Shown: positions 48,025 through 60,782 of the stretch, one piece after another
Position numbering within the stretch: position 1 is the first letter of the stretch
Layout of the letters: each line of letters starts with the position of its first letter
Origin: Tritrichomonas musculus
Taxonomy: Eukaryota; Parabasalia; Tritrichomonadida; Tritrichomonadidae
Direction of reading: 5' to 3'
NCBI GenBank assembly: GCA_039105265.1
Contig: JAPFFF010000037.1
Span: 930,001-994,000, forward strand
Length of the DNA: 64,000 bases
Translations under genes and position numbers: made by a program
The notes under the pieces: model-generated
Databases searched by the model: none
Told to the model about the DNA's origin: nothing
The model's input: only the letters and a program-made list of their open reading frames with translations

Positions 48025-51000
48025 TTATACATAGTTTTTGACATGTGATATGAAAACTATTTTTGAAAAATTGAATGATACTTCTTTGATGAAGTTATAG
48101 TTACGATAGATATATGATATAAGATTCTTCTTGTTGAAGACTTTGATTTCATCATTCATTGGTTTCAATATTGATTTACCGTAGATGGAGTTCAACAACA
48201 GTTTAATCGTCTTCTCCAATGGATTATGTTCATTCTTATACTTCAATCTTAGATCGAATAACGTTTTGATGAACTCATTGATCTTTTTGTTGAAACCTTC
48301 ATCGAAATAGTATCCACGGATGAGTTCGTAATCAATATCATAGAATTCGATTAAATCCATCAAGGTGATCTTATCGACGTAGTAATGATCGACTGTTTCA
48401 TTACAGAATATTTTGGATCCAGCTTCATTACGGGTGAATACATGACCGAACTTATACGGACGATTGGACTTACACGATAATTTATTGATGTTGACTTCGA
48501 TAAAGAATGTATCGTAATTCATTAACTGTTCATGAGTACAATCATCTGGAATCACCTTTGGTCTACCTTTAGCGACTCCATTCATTTCAGACATAGATGA
48601 TGGATATAGACTAACAGCGTCGAAGTCTTGGATCACACCAACGATGTACTGTTTTTCGTTATTAGCAGTCATTGTACGACCACCACTGACACAACGTTGG
48701 ATGAAGTTCTGTGGTTTACCACTTAATAGATAACATCCATCGAAACAACCATATATACGAGCGAAATCATAACCAACAGCTGAGATAGATATGAATTGAT
48801 GAATACCAATCCATGGTTTATCGGTTTTGGTGAACACTTCAGCTAAATCGTTATTGAACTTCGTCATCCCATCCATCAACGTAATACAATCTTTCTTACA
48901 ATAGAACGTAGCGTACTTCATGATATCGATTGTTTCATCAGCTTCATCGTATGATTTAGCGAACTTAGCGTTTGAAATCAACTGTTTACGATCTTGTTCG
49001 AGTTCGTCTACTGTCTTCTTATCGATGTTTTCGTTAACGTATTGATCATAGAATTCATCGAATGGTATAGTCTTTTGTTGTAGATTCTTTTCAGTGTAGA
49101 TTCGATAAGCGATGATCTCTTTATGAACCTTTAGATTGAACATGTCATCGAAATCACGTAATGGAGCTGGTATAATCGAATAGCTGTTACGGAATGTTAA
49201 ATGTTTAGATCGTATCTTCTTCATCTTTGGTTCATTGGTTTTCGGATCGATAACTGGTTTCTTAGTCTTTGGATCGATAACTTGGATCCATTTATATTGA
49301 TCCATAACGACTTATAATAGAGTTCCACTACGTTGAGTTATTTGAATCTCCCAATCTGGTTCATGGATGAAGAAACAAGCGTCGTATTTCAAGTTGTGGA
49401 AGTACGTTAATGAGTTACTCTTCAGTGAGTTCAAGAATCTCGATGTGATATTAGATCCAGTGAATGGTACAACATGTTTATCATCACAGACACAAATCAG
49501 ATATGGTCGATGTGGAGATACTGTTACATCAGTTTCGTAATCAGCGTAATAGATATGAGACCATTCAGTTATCTTCTTAGTGTCAGCCGATTCAAGTCTA
49601 CAACATGATTCTTCATCATAACTGAGACTAACGTAGTCATTCAAATGATTATCGAACTCACATGTATCAAGTATACCCTGTTTACATTGGTTGATCCCTC
49701 TGAAACATCCGTGTTCGAACATACTAAACATGACGGTCAAGAATCCAGTTCCAGTCCAATCATCTGGTTCATATATAGGAGTATCATCATCTTTGATATC
49801 ACGAATACGAAATCGTTGTTGAATGTTCTTATCTGGATATAACATGTCAATCTCATCATGATATTTAATATAAAACTTCGTTATCGGTAATGATTCATCA
49901 TGATCGATCATGTAGTGATCTTTATATAACAATAATCGAACAACACGATTAGCTTCAACCTTTTTGTTATTACGAGTATCGATTCTTATTCGTCTTCTAG
50001 TTCGTGAATCTCTCTTTTCATCAACTCTACTAATCACGAAATGACACTTCATTTGAATAGCTATTTCCAATATCTTCTTATTTGGTATCGATCGAGTTAA
50101 CATTATTGAACGAAGTTTATGGAGTTCGTCATCATTGAACACCCCTGATTGAACACAAGCGTATACGAAACAGTTATCACGATAGTTATTCTTGTTAATG
50201 GTGTTGAATATCTGATATCTGGTCAAGTCTAAACCATTGATTAGGTTGATGTATGGAAAGAAACCACCGTCTGGTGATCCACGAAAGTCATCAACTGATT
50301 CGATTACTACTTCTTCACCATCAATCTTTTCGATGAACTCAGTCTTTCCAGTCTCTTCATTCTTAGTCATCTTGATGAACTTCACTTCGAATCGAACTGG
50401 AATGTAATCCCAACCGATTAGATTCGGATCACAATCAGAACTGTATTGTTCTACTGTTATCTCACCGAGTATACATCGTATCATAGTTTCGAGATCTAAC
50501 TCTTTGTTGATACTGAACTTTCGACCATTACCGTTCATGTCATAACCAGTTATAATTGGTCTCCATTCATTTGTTTTCATCTTACGAATATATCGTAACA
50601 CTTTAACGAAAGCGTATTGTTTCTCACTATCATCATCGATATCGATTTCAAATGATTCATGATTCTTAGCGGCTAACATCATTCTCTTCATCTCGTTTTG
50701 ATATTCAGTTTTGTCATGAACATTCTCTTCATAACGGAGTCGTTCATCGGATTTGGTTGTCGTATAATCAGTATCGACATTCATTAACGATTCGATGAAT
50801 AGTTTAGATTCACTTGGTTTTGGAACTGAATAGAGTTCACTCATATTCATCAATGAACGTTCGAACATAGCTGTATCTTTCAATGACTGTTTATACTGTT
50901 CATGACTTTGATGTTGTTTCTGTTGTTGATGTTTCATTGTCGACATTCGTTTGAATAGGTCGTCATCAGACTGTTTCTGTTCACGAATTTCATTGAATCG

Positions 51001-51165
51001 GTTAACATAATCAGATACACGTACACCTCTAAAAGCGATATTCATCTGTTTGATACTCTTTTTCAATATAGGTTTCAACTCTTTGATCTTGAGTGATCCA
51101 TATCTATCAAACCCTGGTAATGATAGAATCTCAGATTTCGATAGTCTACTCAACAACTTCGTCAT
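48025..51165 (-). pseudogene. Protein-primed DNA polymerase B of the second Polinton, broken
   Basis: The N-terminal part (LSRLSKSEILSLPGFDRYG, YVNRFNEIREQK) parallels the polymerase at 4730-8167 residue by residue in pattern. The exonuclease box YADYETDVT and polymerase boxes DAVSLYPSSM and LLLNSIYGKS are recognisable. The OTU-like boxes DNCFVYAC and LLLYKDHYM are also present. The gene is broken and its end is missing, so it cannot make a full polymerase. It is a fossil. Confidence 0.88.
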
Positions 51166-51198
51166 TTAAGGGGAAATTAAAAAAATAATTTTCATAGT

Positions 51199-51377
51199 CT
51201 AACAATAATTATCATCCACATCAATAATAACGTTAGTATCGACATTAATGGAATCATCCATCGAATTGACATTCACGATGACACGTATATGAATATCATC
51301 GTATAGTATTCTATCGATTTCATCTTGAGTCGGTTCCGAGTAATCGATTTTACGACCACCAACGTCTATGGATTTCT
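51199..51377 (-). pseudogene. Remaining end of another gene of the second Polinton fragment
   Basis: About 55 residues are visible, acidic and Asp/Ile/Val-rich (YSEPTQDEIDRILYDD, then NVDTNVIIDVDDNYC), in the same CG-rich style as the polymerase fossil 34 bases downstream. No family is recognised. Confidence 0.45.
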
Positions 51378-51484
51378 AATTATACTACTTTAATTCAATT
51401 AGAAAATTATTAGTGAAGCACCTATTTGAATATTTCTTTTAGTTATTGATTACTATAAAAATTATCTATTATAATATTTAGATA

Positions 51485-53143
51485 TAATAAACAAGGGACT
51501 ATTTAATTTTTTAAACTTTTTTCACATCACAAGTGAGTTTTTTTAAAAAAAAATTTTTGAAGGTGAGTTTTTTTTTTAAAAAAAATTCCAAGGTGAGTTT
51601 TTTCGAAAGTTCATATCACAAAAGTAAGAAAAAATATGTGAAGTGCCTCAGCATTAAAGCAAGAAAAATCCCAAAGAAACATATATTTATCAGCAATTGA
51701 TAAAGTTTATATTAATATAATTTTCACTGTCAAATATCATTTTTCGAAAACATATTAAATTAAATTATTTTTAGCATCAATAAGGAGAAAAAGATAGTAT
51801 ACTAGCATTGTAAAGCACCAAATTTTATGTAAGGATTCATAATATCATAAGCAAAAACGCGATTTTAGAAATCAATGCTTTTTTCATGATATTCAGATTA
51901 ATCACAAATATACTTAAATAAAAAATCTCTACCATCTCACATAATATTCTCCATCGTTTTTTACGTATATTTACGTTTTTATATTTTGCATAAAGCAATT
52001 TATTAATATGCAAATTCTCATGAATATTATAAAACTTATGCAAAAAAAATAAAGATACAAATGCATTAGATTATTCTACATAAATTGATGTTTTAAAATA
52101 TATTAGAAATATTTTATTTTTCTCTCTTAATGAAAGAAAAGTCAAGGTTTGTATAAAATTGTAAACTAATTGTAAACGGCTGTTAATTATTTGGTTGATT
52201 TTACGCATAATTATTAATTTTTTTTTTTGAAATATATTTATTTTTTAAGATTTTTATAAGATATTCTTCATTTGGGTTGCTCTGAATTTGTAAATATTAA
52301 TTATAGATCAAATGATATTTTTAAAAAGTATTCTTTTTTCCTTTTTTTCCTTATTTCCCTTGTCATTTAATATTATGTATCATCATTATTCTCATTTATT
52401 CTTTCTTATTTTCATCTAACTCATTTATTCTTTCTTATTATCATTTATCTCATTTATTCTTTCTTATTCTCACCTATCTCATCTATTATTTCTTATTATC
52501 ATCTATCTCATCTATTCTTTCTTATTATCACCTATCTCATCTATTATTTCTTATTATCATTTATCTCATTTATTCTTTCTTATTATCACCTATCTCATCT
52601 ATTATTTCTTATTATCATCTATCTCATCTATTATTTCTTATTATTATCTATCTCATTTATTCTTTCATATTCTCACCTATCTCTATTATTATTTCTTATT
52701 CTCACTTATCTTATCTATATTTGTGATTAATCTGAATATCATGAAAAAAGCATTGATTTCTAAAATCGCGTTTTTGCTTATGATATTATGAATCCTTACA
52801 TAAAATTTGGTGCTTTACAATGCTAGTATACTATCTTTTTCTCCTTATTGATGCTAAAAATAATTTAATTTAATATGTTTTCGAAAAATGATATTTGACA
52901 GTGAAAATTATATTAATATAAACTTTATCAATTGCTGATAAATATATGTTTCTTTGGGATTTTTCTTGCTTTAATGCTGAGGCACTTCACATATTTTTTC
53001 TTACTTTTGTGATATGAACTTTCGAAAAAACTCACCTTGGAATTTTTTTTAAAAAAAAAACTCACCTTCAAAAATTTTTTTTTTAAAAAAGTCACTTGTG
53101 ATGTGAAAAAAGTTTAAAAAATTAAATAGTCCCTAATAAACAA
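51485..53143. mobile_element. Non-autonomous DNA transposon with 415-base inverted ends, Mutator-like
   Basis: Left arm 51495-51911 and right arm 52719-53133 are inverted copies that differ at only a few places. The ends read GGGACTATTTAATTTTTTAA. A perfect 10-base direct repeat, TAATAAACAA, flanks the element at 51485-51494 and 53134-53143. A duplication of 9-11 bases with very long inverted ends is characteristic of Mutator-like elements. The centre (51912-52718) holds no transposase but contains a 29-base minisatellite. It must be moved by a transposase encoded elsewhere. Arm similarity suggests recent insertion. Confidence 0.88.
52392..52718 (+). repeat. 29-base minisatellite inside the Mutator-like element
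   Basis: About eleven copies of TCATTTATTCTTTCTTATTA plus TCATTTATC occur, with C/T and A/T variants that alternate in pairs. The array ends exactly where the right inverted arm begins. Confidence 0.85.
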
Positions 53144-54100
53144 ATATTTAATATTCATTAAAATAATGATTGACGAACGGAATTTTTTAACACCCTGTAT
53201 TTATGCATTCGAAAAATAGCTTATTTGAAAATTCTCTACTTTGTACTCCTTTTCTTTATTCCGGAATAAAATATATAAAAGGTACCATACACTTAAAGTC
53301 ATAATTGAGAGTCATAAAGTATATAGAAATCGTGATTTCTGACCAAGGTCAAAATACGTCACAAAACGCCTTTCAAAACAGTACAATCAAATTTCTTCTC
53401 AAGCAACATCGCAACAAACATATTTTTACAACAAATACAACTTATCAACATAATCATATCATCCATTATCAAATAACTTTTTCAAAGTAGCTCCTTTTTC
53501 TTCATATTGCTGATATATAAATAAACATTACATACAAATAATATTTAACTTACTAATCACAATTTTTACGAATAAGGTTTCATTATATAATTGATTATCT
53601 TCCATACATAAAATGAGTAAGCATAAGCAGAATAAATCAAATGTATAAGTCTATTATAATATGATAAATGTGTTTTGAAATCGTATAACTCAAATTCGAA
53701 TAATTAATAATTGCATAATCGAATAATTGTATAAGAGATCATATTTCAATAGCATAACACAAATGTATACCTCAAAACAAATAGAATAAACTTATTAAAT
53801 CAAAGATATAACTTATAATCATGATTATGACATAATCTAACAAAACTCAAAAATAAAAAATATAAAATAATACAAAATGTTCTACATCAATAGTACAAAT
53901 CGAATACATCTTTCAAACATACATCTCAAACAAATAATTGAATAATCTAATAATATATTACTATAACGAAGAAAACATTAATAAGAAACATAACTCAGTA
54001 TTAAAATATAAACATCTTTTCTTAATAAACTTATATCAAAAAACTCATTTTCATAATTGAAGCATTATTGCGAATGACATAAAATTAAGATGTATACCTA
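53144..54100. other. AT-rich region with a possible integrase-like scrap
   Basis: Mostly featureless AT-rich DNA. At 53305-53490 a short plus-strand stretch reads ISDQGQN, FLLKQHRNKHIFTT and YQHN, which resembles the second catalytic box of retrovirus-like integrases. It is too short to place in a family. Confidence 0.3.
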
Positions 54101-54109
54101 TTTTAATGA

Positions 54110-54635
54110 TTTATTATAACATTTATAGCCAGTTTGTTGATTGTAATTCCACTGATCTTGATTTTGAGTGAGTCGATTGTTGATTAAAATTTCACTGATC
54201 TTGCTGTTGAGAGATTCAATTTCTCTTTCTTTAGCTTCAACAGTGTATTGAAGTTCAGCAGTCTTGCCATTGAGTAATTCATTTCATTGATCTTGCAATT
54301 GAGTTCTTCGATCTCTCTATCCTTGGCTTCAATTGTTGATTGTAACTAACTGATCTTTTCGTTGAGTGCTTCGATTTCTCTGTTCTTGGTTTCAACTGTT
54401 GATTGAAGTTCAACAATCTTACCTATGAGTGATTCAATTTTAGCTGTCATCCCTCAAGATCTTGCCATTGAGTGCTTCAATTTCTCTGTTCTTGGCTTCA
54501 ACTGTTGATTGTAATTCAGCGATTTGTCCATTGAGGACTTCGATCGTTGAATTCAATTCATTGATCTTGCTGTTGAGTGTTTCAATCTCTCTGTTCTTGT
54601 CTTCAATAGCGGACTGTATCTCCGCATTTATTTAA
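54110..54635 (-). pseudogene. Coiled-coil repeat gene remnant
   Basis: The minus strand reads a repeated coiled coil: EAKNREIEALNGKI, IAELQSTVEAKNREIE and variants. The units are 63 bases long (21 residues, three heptads), with two of them expanded to 105-106 bases. Stops and frame changes interrupt it (for instance after ALNEKIS), and neither end is present. It resembles long coiled-coil cytoskeletal proteins of trichomonads, and is dead. Confidence 0.75.
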
Positions 54636-55084
54636 TAAAAAATGATATGGAAAAACATATCACATCAAAAGATATTGAAAATTTTCGATGTTAAATTTAC
54701 ACTCGGCGGGCTTTTTAACGTCAAATTATGATTAATCTTAAAGTTTTTTTACTCTTTACTATATTTTTGGCTTTAAATATCATATTCACAAAAATATCAA
54801 CTATTTATAAAATTTGGTTTTAAATATCTTATTACAAAATAATAATAAAAAATAATTTAAATTTATTCAAATATAGTTAAATTATAAAGTTCTACATTTG
54901 TTCTATCATGGTTGGCATGCATGTTTTTTTTAAATAAAAAAATAATTTTATATAATATTCTTCTTTATAAAACAAGGAACTACTTCGCGTGTATAAAGCA
55001 ATACATAAATATAAGCAATACAGTATTTTAATTAGTGGTAGTTAGTTTTCACAATTTTATCTTTCCTAATAGTGGACACACTTT

Positions 55085-56562
55085 AGGTCGGCCAGAATAA
55101 CTAGTTTTGTCAAAAATAATAAAAAAACGTAGGAATATCTTCTATTTGATATATAATATTATATGATATCTACATATTCTGTTTACCAAGTTTCATCCAA
55201 TTTCTTGAGTTGAGTTTTGTGAAATTTTGGTAGACAATTATACCTGCACTTTTCACTAAATTTTCATTCAAAATTGAATGCTATTCAATTTCCAAAAAAT
55301 TTTTCGCACTTTTCCCTAAATTTACATTCAATTTTAAAAGGCAATAAAAAAAGTTAAAATAAAAAATAATTTTAATAGAAAAAGTTATTTATTCGTTGTA
55401 AATCAAAACTTTTTGATAGAAATTAAAAAATTCCTTTGATTTATCTACCATTTGTTCTATGGCTCTGAATGTATTATATGATTTAGCAATTAGCTTGAAT
55501 TCCCAATAGCATTACATTCTATGCTGATTTGCTCAATTAGGAAAAAAATAGGGTAGATTATGAATATTTTATTCGATATGAATTATTACGAATCAAAGGA
55601 TAAAATCATATGATTTCGCTTTAAAAGTATAAATTAAATAAAGTGATAAAGAAAAAGCGCTCAATAAGTTAAGTAATTTTGAAAACATAAGAAATTCGCC
55701 AATTGATTTATAGTTTGGAAGCATATGAGTAAACCCTTGAGAGATACTATGAGCAAATGATGTGCACTTATGATATGACGCTGTGTGATTTTACTTAAAT
55801 TCGTCTACTGGTTAGATTTGTTGATTAAAAAACAAAGTGTTGGGCCACGACGATTAAAAACAATACAAAAAAATTGAATAAAAATTTTAGTGGAAATTGC
55901 AAAATTTTTCGTCTACCGAAATTTTTGTATTTTCTTTAAAATAAATAATATTAATATATCCCATAATTATCATAAAAAAAGATAATTATTTATGTTTATC
56001 TATATCTATAATATTATATTAAATTTAGTATAATCATTAATAAATAAATATTTATTTTATTTAACATGAAAAATGCATTTTTAAAAATTCCAAAATTCAA
56101 TTCTTTTTGAAAAAGTTTGGGATAATTTCTTTTAAGATTTTCTTCTTCTTTTTCATTTTTAATTCGATTTTTGTTGTTATATAAGTTTTTATAATATAAT
56201 AACAACAAAGGAAATTTGATCTTCTATTTTTTCTTAAATTGTATTAAATTTTTTCCATCAATTCACTGATGAATAATAAATATTTCTAAATTATTATTAT
56301 ATTTATATATATTATATATAGTATATAAATAAAGAAAATAATAAAATAACATTTGAATTTAATATATAGCAGGATATAATTATTTTAAATTCAAATTTCA
56401 AAAAAATGATGATAAAAAAAAATCCAACTCAAGAATTTCCACCAAATTTAGATGTTTTCTTAATCATATTTTCATGAAACAAATATATAAGTTTGGGAAG
56501 TTTCTAGCGTTTTTTAAAATTTCGCTTTATGTTTTTGACAAATACGTTATTTTGGCCGACCT
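55085..56562. repeat. Diverged inverted-repeat pair with AGGTCGGCCA ends
   Basis: The left arm (55085 to about 55217) starts AGGTCGGCCAGAATAAC. The right arm (about 56421 to 56562) read inward starts AGGTCGGCCAAAATAAC. Both continue with TTGTCAAAAA and end near TTCTTGAGTTG. Identity is around 70 percent by eye. It is likely an old terminal-inverted-repeat transposon of about 1.5 kb. No transposase is visible. Confidence 0.6.
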
Positions 56563-57540
56563 ATAAAAATATAGGTGGGCCACCAATGAATTTTTATAAC
56601 TTTTGCACCATTAGATAGATTACATATAATAATAAAATAAAATATTAATTATAGTTCATAAATATTAAAGATAAAGTTTTTATGAATAATTTAAATTTTC
56701 ATATTGGTTTTGTAAACTATTCAAATAGTATAGATAAAATCTTTCAAAAATATTTGAAATAATTTTCTCAAAATTAAAAGAATTTAAAAAGATCATTCAA
56801 TTTATATAAGAAAATTTAATTTATTAAGAATAAAAATATCTATTTTAATTTTAAATTAATTGTTTAATTTAATTTTGTTTAAAGTTATATCTTGTTGATT
56901 ATAATCAAAGACAAAATATAAAAAGAAACAATTGGTTTTTTCTATACCTAAATTTTTGAATATAACAATTGAAGCATGCTATAAAAATTCGTTTTGAAAA
57001 AGTTAGAAATAATCAATTATTCGATTATAATGATTTTGAAAATTTATTAGTATATGATTTATTATAAATATTTTAAAATATTATTTACTATTATTTTAAT
57101 GTTTATAATATTACAATAAAAATATATTATGTTTATTTCTATTTAAATTGCTATATTTATAATTTTTATTAAAACTTAGTTTTTTTTTGAAATTTTTAAA
57201 ATTCAAATAAATATAAAATAATTTTAATTTTGATTATCTTTGCTTTTTAAATTTAAAATGAAATATCTCATTTATATATATTTTTAATATTTAATTCTAT
57301 TATGAAATTATAATATTAAAATAGATTAATTTAATTTTAAATTAAGATATTGCTTTTTCTAAAAATCTCAAAATTTCAATAAAGGAAAAAATATAAAAAA
57401 TATTTGAAAGCTATTTTTATAAATTGAGAGAAAATTGAATAAAAAAAAGCTGATTTTAATTTTTTATGATTTTTTAATAAAGGTCCAATATTCTAGGACA
57501 TATATCTAATTTTAATTTACCTTTATTTATACCAAATTTA

Positions 57541-60500
57541 TTGTTTGGCCGTTTATAATTTCTTACCGAGTGGCTCCAAAATTGAATCATTCCGTTAACT
57601 AATTCAACTTTTTGAATATGTTTTCCCAACTAACCTTTATCTTTGAAGTTATGTTATACCTAACTATATCAATAAAAAGCCTGGGCGATGAAGAAACTAA
57701 ATATCAAAAAAGAAAACATTCAATTTTTTTATATACTTCTGAAAATTAAAAATACCTTTTATTTTAACTTTTTAGAGAAATCTGTTAATTATTTTATATT
57801 GTTTCCAGATCATTCATGATGTATGACATAGATAATATCATAAAATAATAGAAATATGTATTTTAATTCATTTGAACTTGTGATATTGCATATCATGTAA
57901 TAAAAAAAAAGTTGATGAATATTAGTTCAAAACTTAATTTAACAACTGCATCCTATCATATATGTGTTATATAAATATATATTATGAAATTGCTGAATAA
58001 TTCTTAAAATTCGAAGAAAAAAAGAACTTTTCTAAAGTCAAAAAAAAAGTGGCCCAAAGGTATGGAAACTCTATTTCAATTCAATTTTATTTTATGCCAA
58101 AAAAGCTCGAATATTGATCATTTTTAATTTTCATTCAAAAAAAAAGATCGAAAAAAAATTTGAGATGATTTCTGAATATAAAAAATATAAAAATTATTGA
58201 GAGAAAATTCAGAGAAAAATGCTTAAAAATGAAATAACAATATGTGGAAAATGGATGCAACTCTCATCATTGGGATTTCAAATCTGAAAAGATGTAGGAA
58301 AAAAATGACGTCTGCGGAAGGTTACATTTATGAGAGGAGGGTCAACTTATTTTTAACACAAAAACTCATAGTATAATTGATTTCGATTTTTCATAAGTAC
58401 ATATAATATTTAATATAATATATAATAGTTTTTCTATCTAAAATATCTCTATTATTTATTTATATTATTGAGATAAAAAGGTTTTATTCAAAATTAATCT
58501 AATTTGAATGCATATTCAAATATTTTTTTCTCTCAATTTTTTCTTTTCAAATTTAAGTTTTATAGTTTTACAAATTTTTCTTGATGAGTTATTAATATTT
58601 TTTAAATATTCTTACATATTTAATCATGGGTATAAATTTAAAAAATAATTACTCATACGATATTTTAAATCAATTCATATATTTGCTTGCGAGAATGTAT
58701 AAAACTAATGATCGAGTGTAATTTATCATGACTCTAATAAAAAATTGGTAGTTGGAATATGAAATTTAGTCGAATAAATAGATTTATTATACGCATATAT
58801 ATCTAATATATTGTTTTCGAATGATTTAGTTTGTTGAATTTGGGACAATATTTGATTTAATAGCATCAGTAATAGTTTCAGAAAACTGATTACATCTCGC
58901 CATTTTGTAAAAATATTGAATCTCGGCTGGTTTATTCTTATCATATTAGCAAATACTTTTAAATCACCATTTGACCTATCTTGAATTATTTGAAATTGAG
59001 AATCTCCAATTTTCATCGATTGTCCTTAATCCAATCATAAAAGTAATATTTATATATAATTATTATTATATTATTTATAAATAAAATAAAATTTTGAATT
59101 TATTAATTACATAACGCAAAAAAATGCAAACAATGAGAAAAAATTGGCCATTCAATTTGTTGACCCTCCTTTCATTTATGTCAAATTCTTGAAATTATTT
59201 TGAATTTAATTTTCTTAAATATAAATAAATGAAATAACAATATTATATTTTAAAAATATAAAATAAATGAATTTTATTTTAATACTTTAATCTCATTTTC
59301 ATTTATTTTTCGTTTTTATAATTTAACCATAAAATTTGAGGCAAGACTAAGAAATTTTTGAGAGTTTCAACTCTTCCCTTAAGCATTTTTCTCTGAATTT
59401 TCTCTCAATAATTTTTATATTTTTTATATTCAGAAATCATCTCAAATTTTTTTTCGATCTTTTTTTTTTGAATGAAAATTAATAAATTATTTTATTTTTA
59501 TGAAATATATTAAATTAAGTTAATATATTTTATTTATAGTAACATAAATGAATATAATATATATTTATTTAAATAGTAATAATATATATCATTGTATAGC
59601 ATTGATATTATCTATTCTATCAAAATTTTTTTTTTCTGAACATTTCAATAGATTATTTTGTTGAAAATTTTTGCCTATTATTCATTTGAACTAAGCTAGG
59701 TTGGGTATTTCTATGAGTTAATACAAATTTTGTTTCTCAAAATTGAATTGAAAGAAAAAATATCAAATATTTATATCTTGCTAGATTTTTGATAAATTCA
59801 ATAATTAAATATATATTTATTTTCATTTAATAATATAATAACAATTTAATAAATTATCAAATGCTTATAATTATTTATTAATTGAATTTTGAATATATTT
59901 GATCCTTTCAAAAAATAAAAAGATTCCTCTAAAAAAGTTTCAATATTTCAGAAGATTCCTCTAAAAAAGTTTAACTCTCAAATTTGTTAAGATAATTCAA
60001 AATTTGTGAAAATTCTCAGAGCTTACACAAATTTTATTAACCAGCCTAAACTAAGCCTCAATCTGACCGATTCTATGAGATTATTCAAATTAATTGAGAT
60101 TTTTTTTTGAAGTCAATAATTTATATATAACTCATAAAAAAAACAATATATAAACAATTAAACATTTGAATATAAATTATAACATTATTTTATAAAATAT
60201 AATAATAAAAAAAAGTACTATTAAAGCTGTATATGAAAAATCAAATTTAAATCATTCTGAAAATATGTAGGCTACTCATTTTTTTGAAATTAAAAAGTGC
60301 ATTTTTTTCGATTAATTTTTAGAAATATTCAATAAATTTAAAATATGAAATTGTATACACAATGCATATTTATTTTATATTAATTAGAACACATAATATC
60401 TATTGTTCACGAACTTTTTTTCTGCATCATTATTTCCAATATCACAAAATCAAGTTTATGTAATTGTGGTTTGGAATAATTTTTAGATTGATATATAGGT

Positions 60501-60782
60501 ATGTATAATAATATTTAAATTAAAATATGCTTCCGAAAAGGATTTCTTCCAAAAATGTTGAAACAAATATTAAAATTGATATATCACAACTTACAATAGA
60601 CCTAGAGATATATTTTTGATATATTATATTCTCCATCGTCCAAGCTACAATTTGATATCATTTGTTTATTTCTAACTCTAAAGATAAAGTTTAGTTGAGA
60701 ATTTATATTGAAAAAGTTGAATTAATAAACGGAATGATTCAATTTCCTATGACGCCAAACGAAATAATAAACGGTCAAGTGT
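57541..60782. repeat. Large diverged inverted repeat, outer arms
   Basis: The left arm 57541-57715 and right arm 60605-60782 share, in inverted order, CCGTTTAT, AATTGAATCATTCCGTT, AATTCAACTTTTT, CAACTAA, CTTTATCTTT and an AGC(C/T)TGG(G/A)CGATG(A/G)AGAA block. Identity is roughly 75-80 percent by eye. The 3.2 kb span encloses another inverted pair, so this may be a nested or rearranged old element. Confidence 0.6.
58124..59483. repeat. Inverted repeat with arms of about 103 bases
   Basis: The left arm 58124-58226 and right arm 59379-59483 are almost perfect inverted copies from TTAATTTTCATTCAAAAAAA through AGATCG and TTTGAGATGATTTCTGAATA to AGAGAAAAATGCTTAA. A second inverted word pair (GGAGGGTCAAC at about 58339 and its reverse at about 59160) lies inside. 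Arms this similar inside a decayed region suggest a younger insertion or gene conversion between arms. Confidence 0.75.

Larger units (their letters stand above)
46850..51377 (-). mobile_element. Old broken Polinton-family fragment
   Basis: The segment holds a diverged Polinton polymerase B, a KilA-N protein, a mini-gene and part of another reading frame, all on the minus strand. No capsid, ATPase or integrase is present. Compared with the rest of the window it is richer in CG dinucleotides. It is clearly broken, with at least two breaks plus loss of both ends, and it looks old. Its polymerase is homologous to, but well diverged from, that of the element at 1-18732. Confidence 0.85.

Noticed and set aside
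52392-52718. CRISPR-like look of the 29-base repeats
   Set aside because: They are head-to-tail without spacers and lie inside a transposon.
56014-56208. A 64-residue Lys/Asn-rich minus-strand frame
   Set aside because: Low-complexity codons expected from AT-rich sequence.
58726-59016. A 96-residue frame inside the inverted-repeat pair at 58124-59483
   Set aside because: No recognisable domain, no conserved start signal and unstable AT-rich context; it could be a transposase scrap but nothing supports it.
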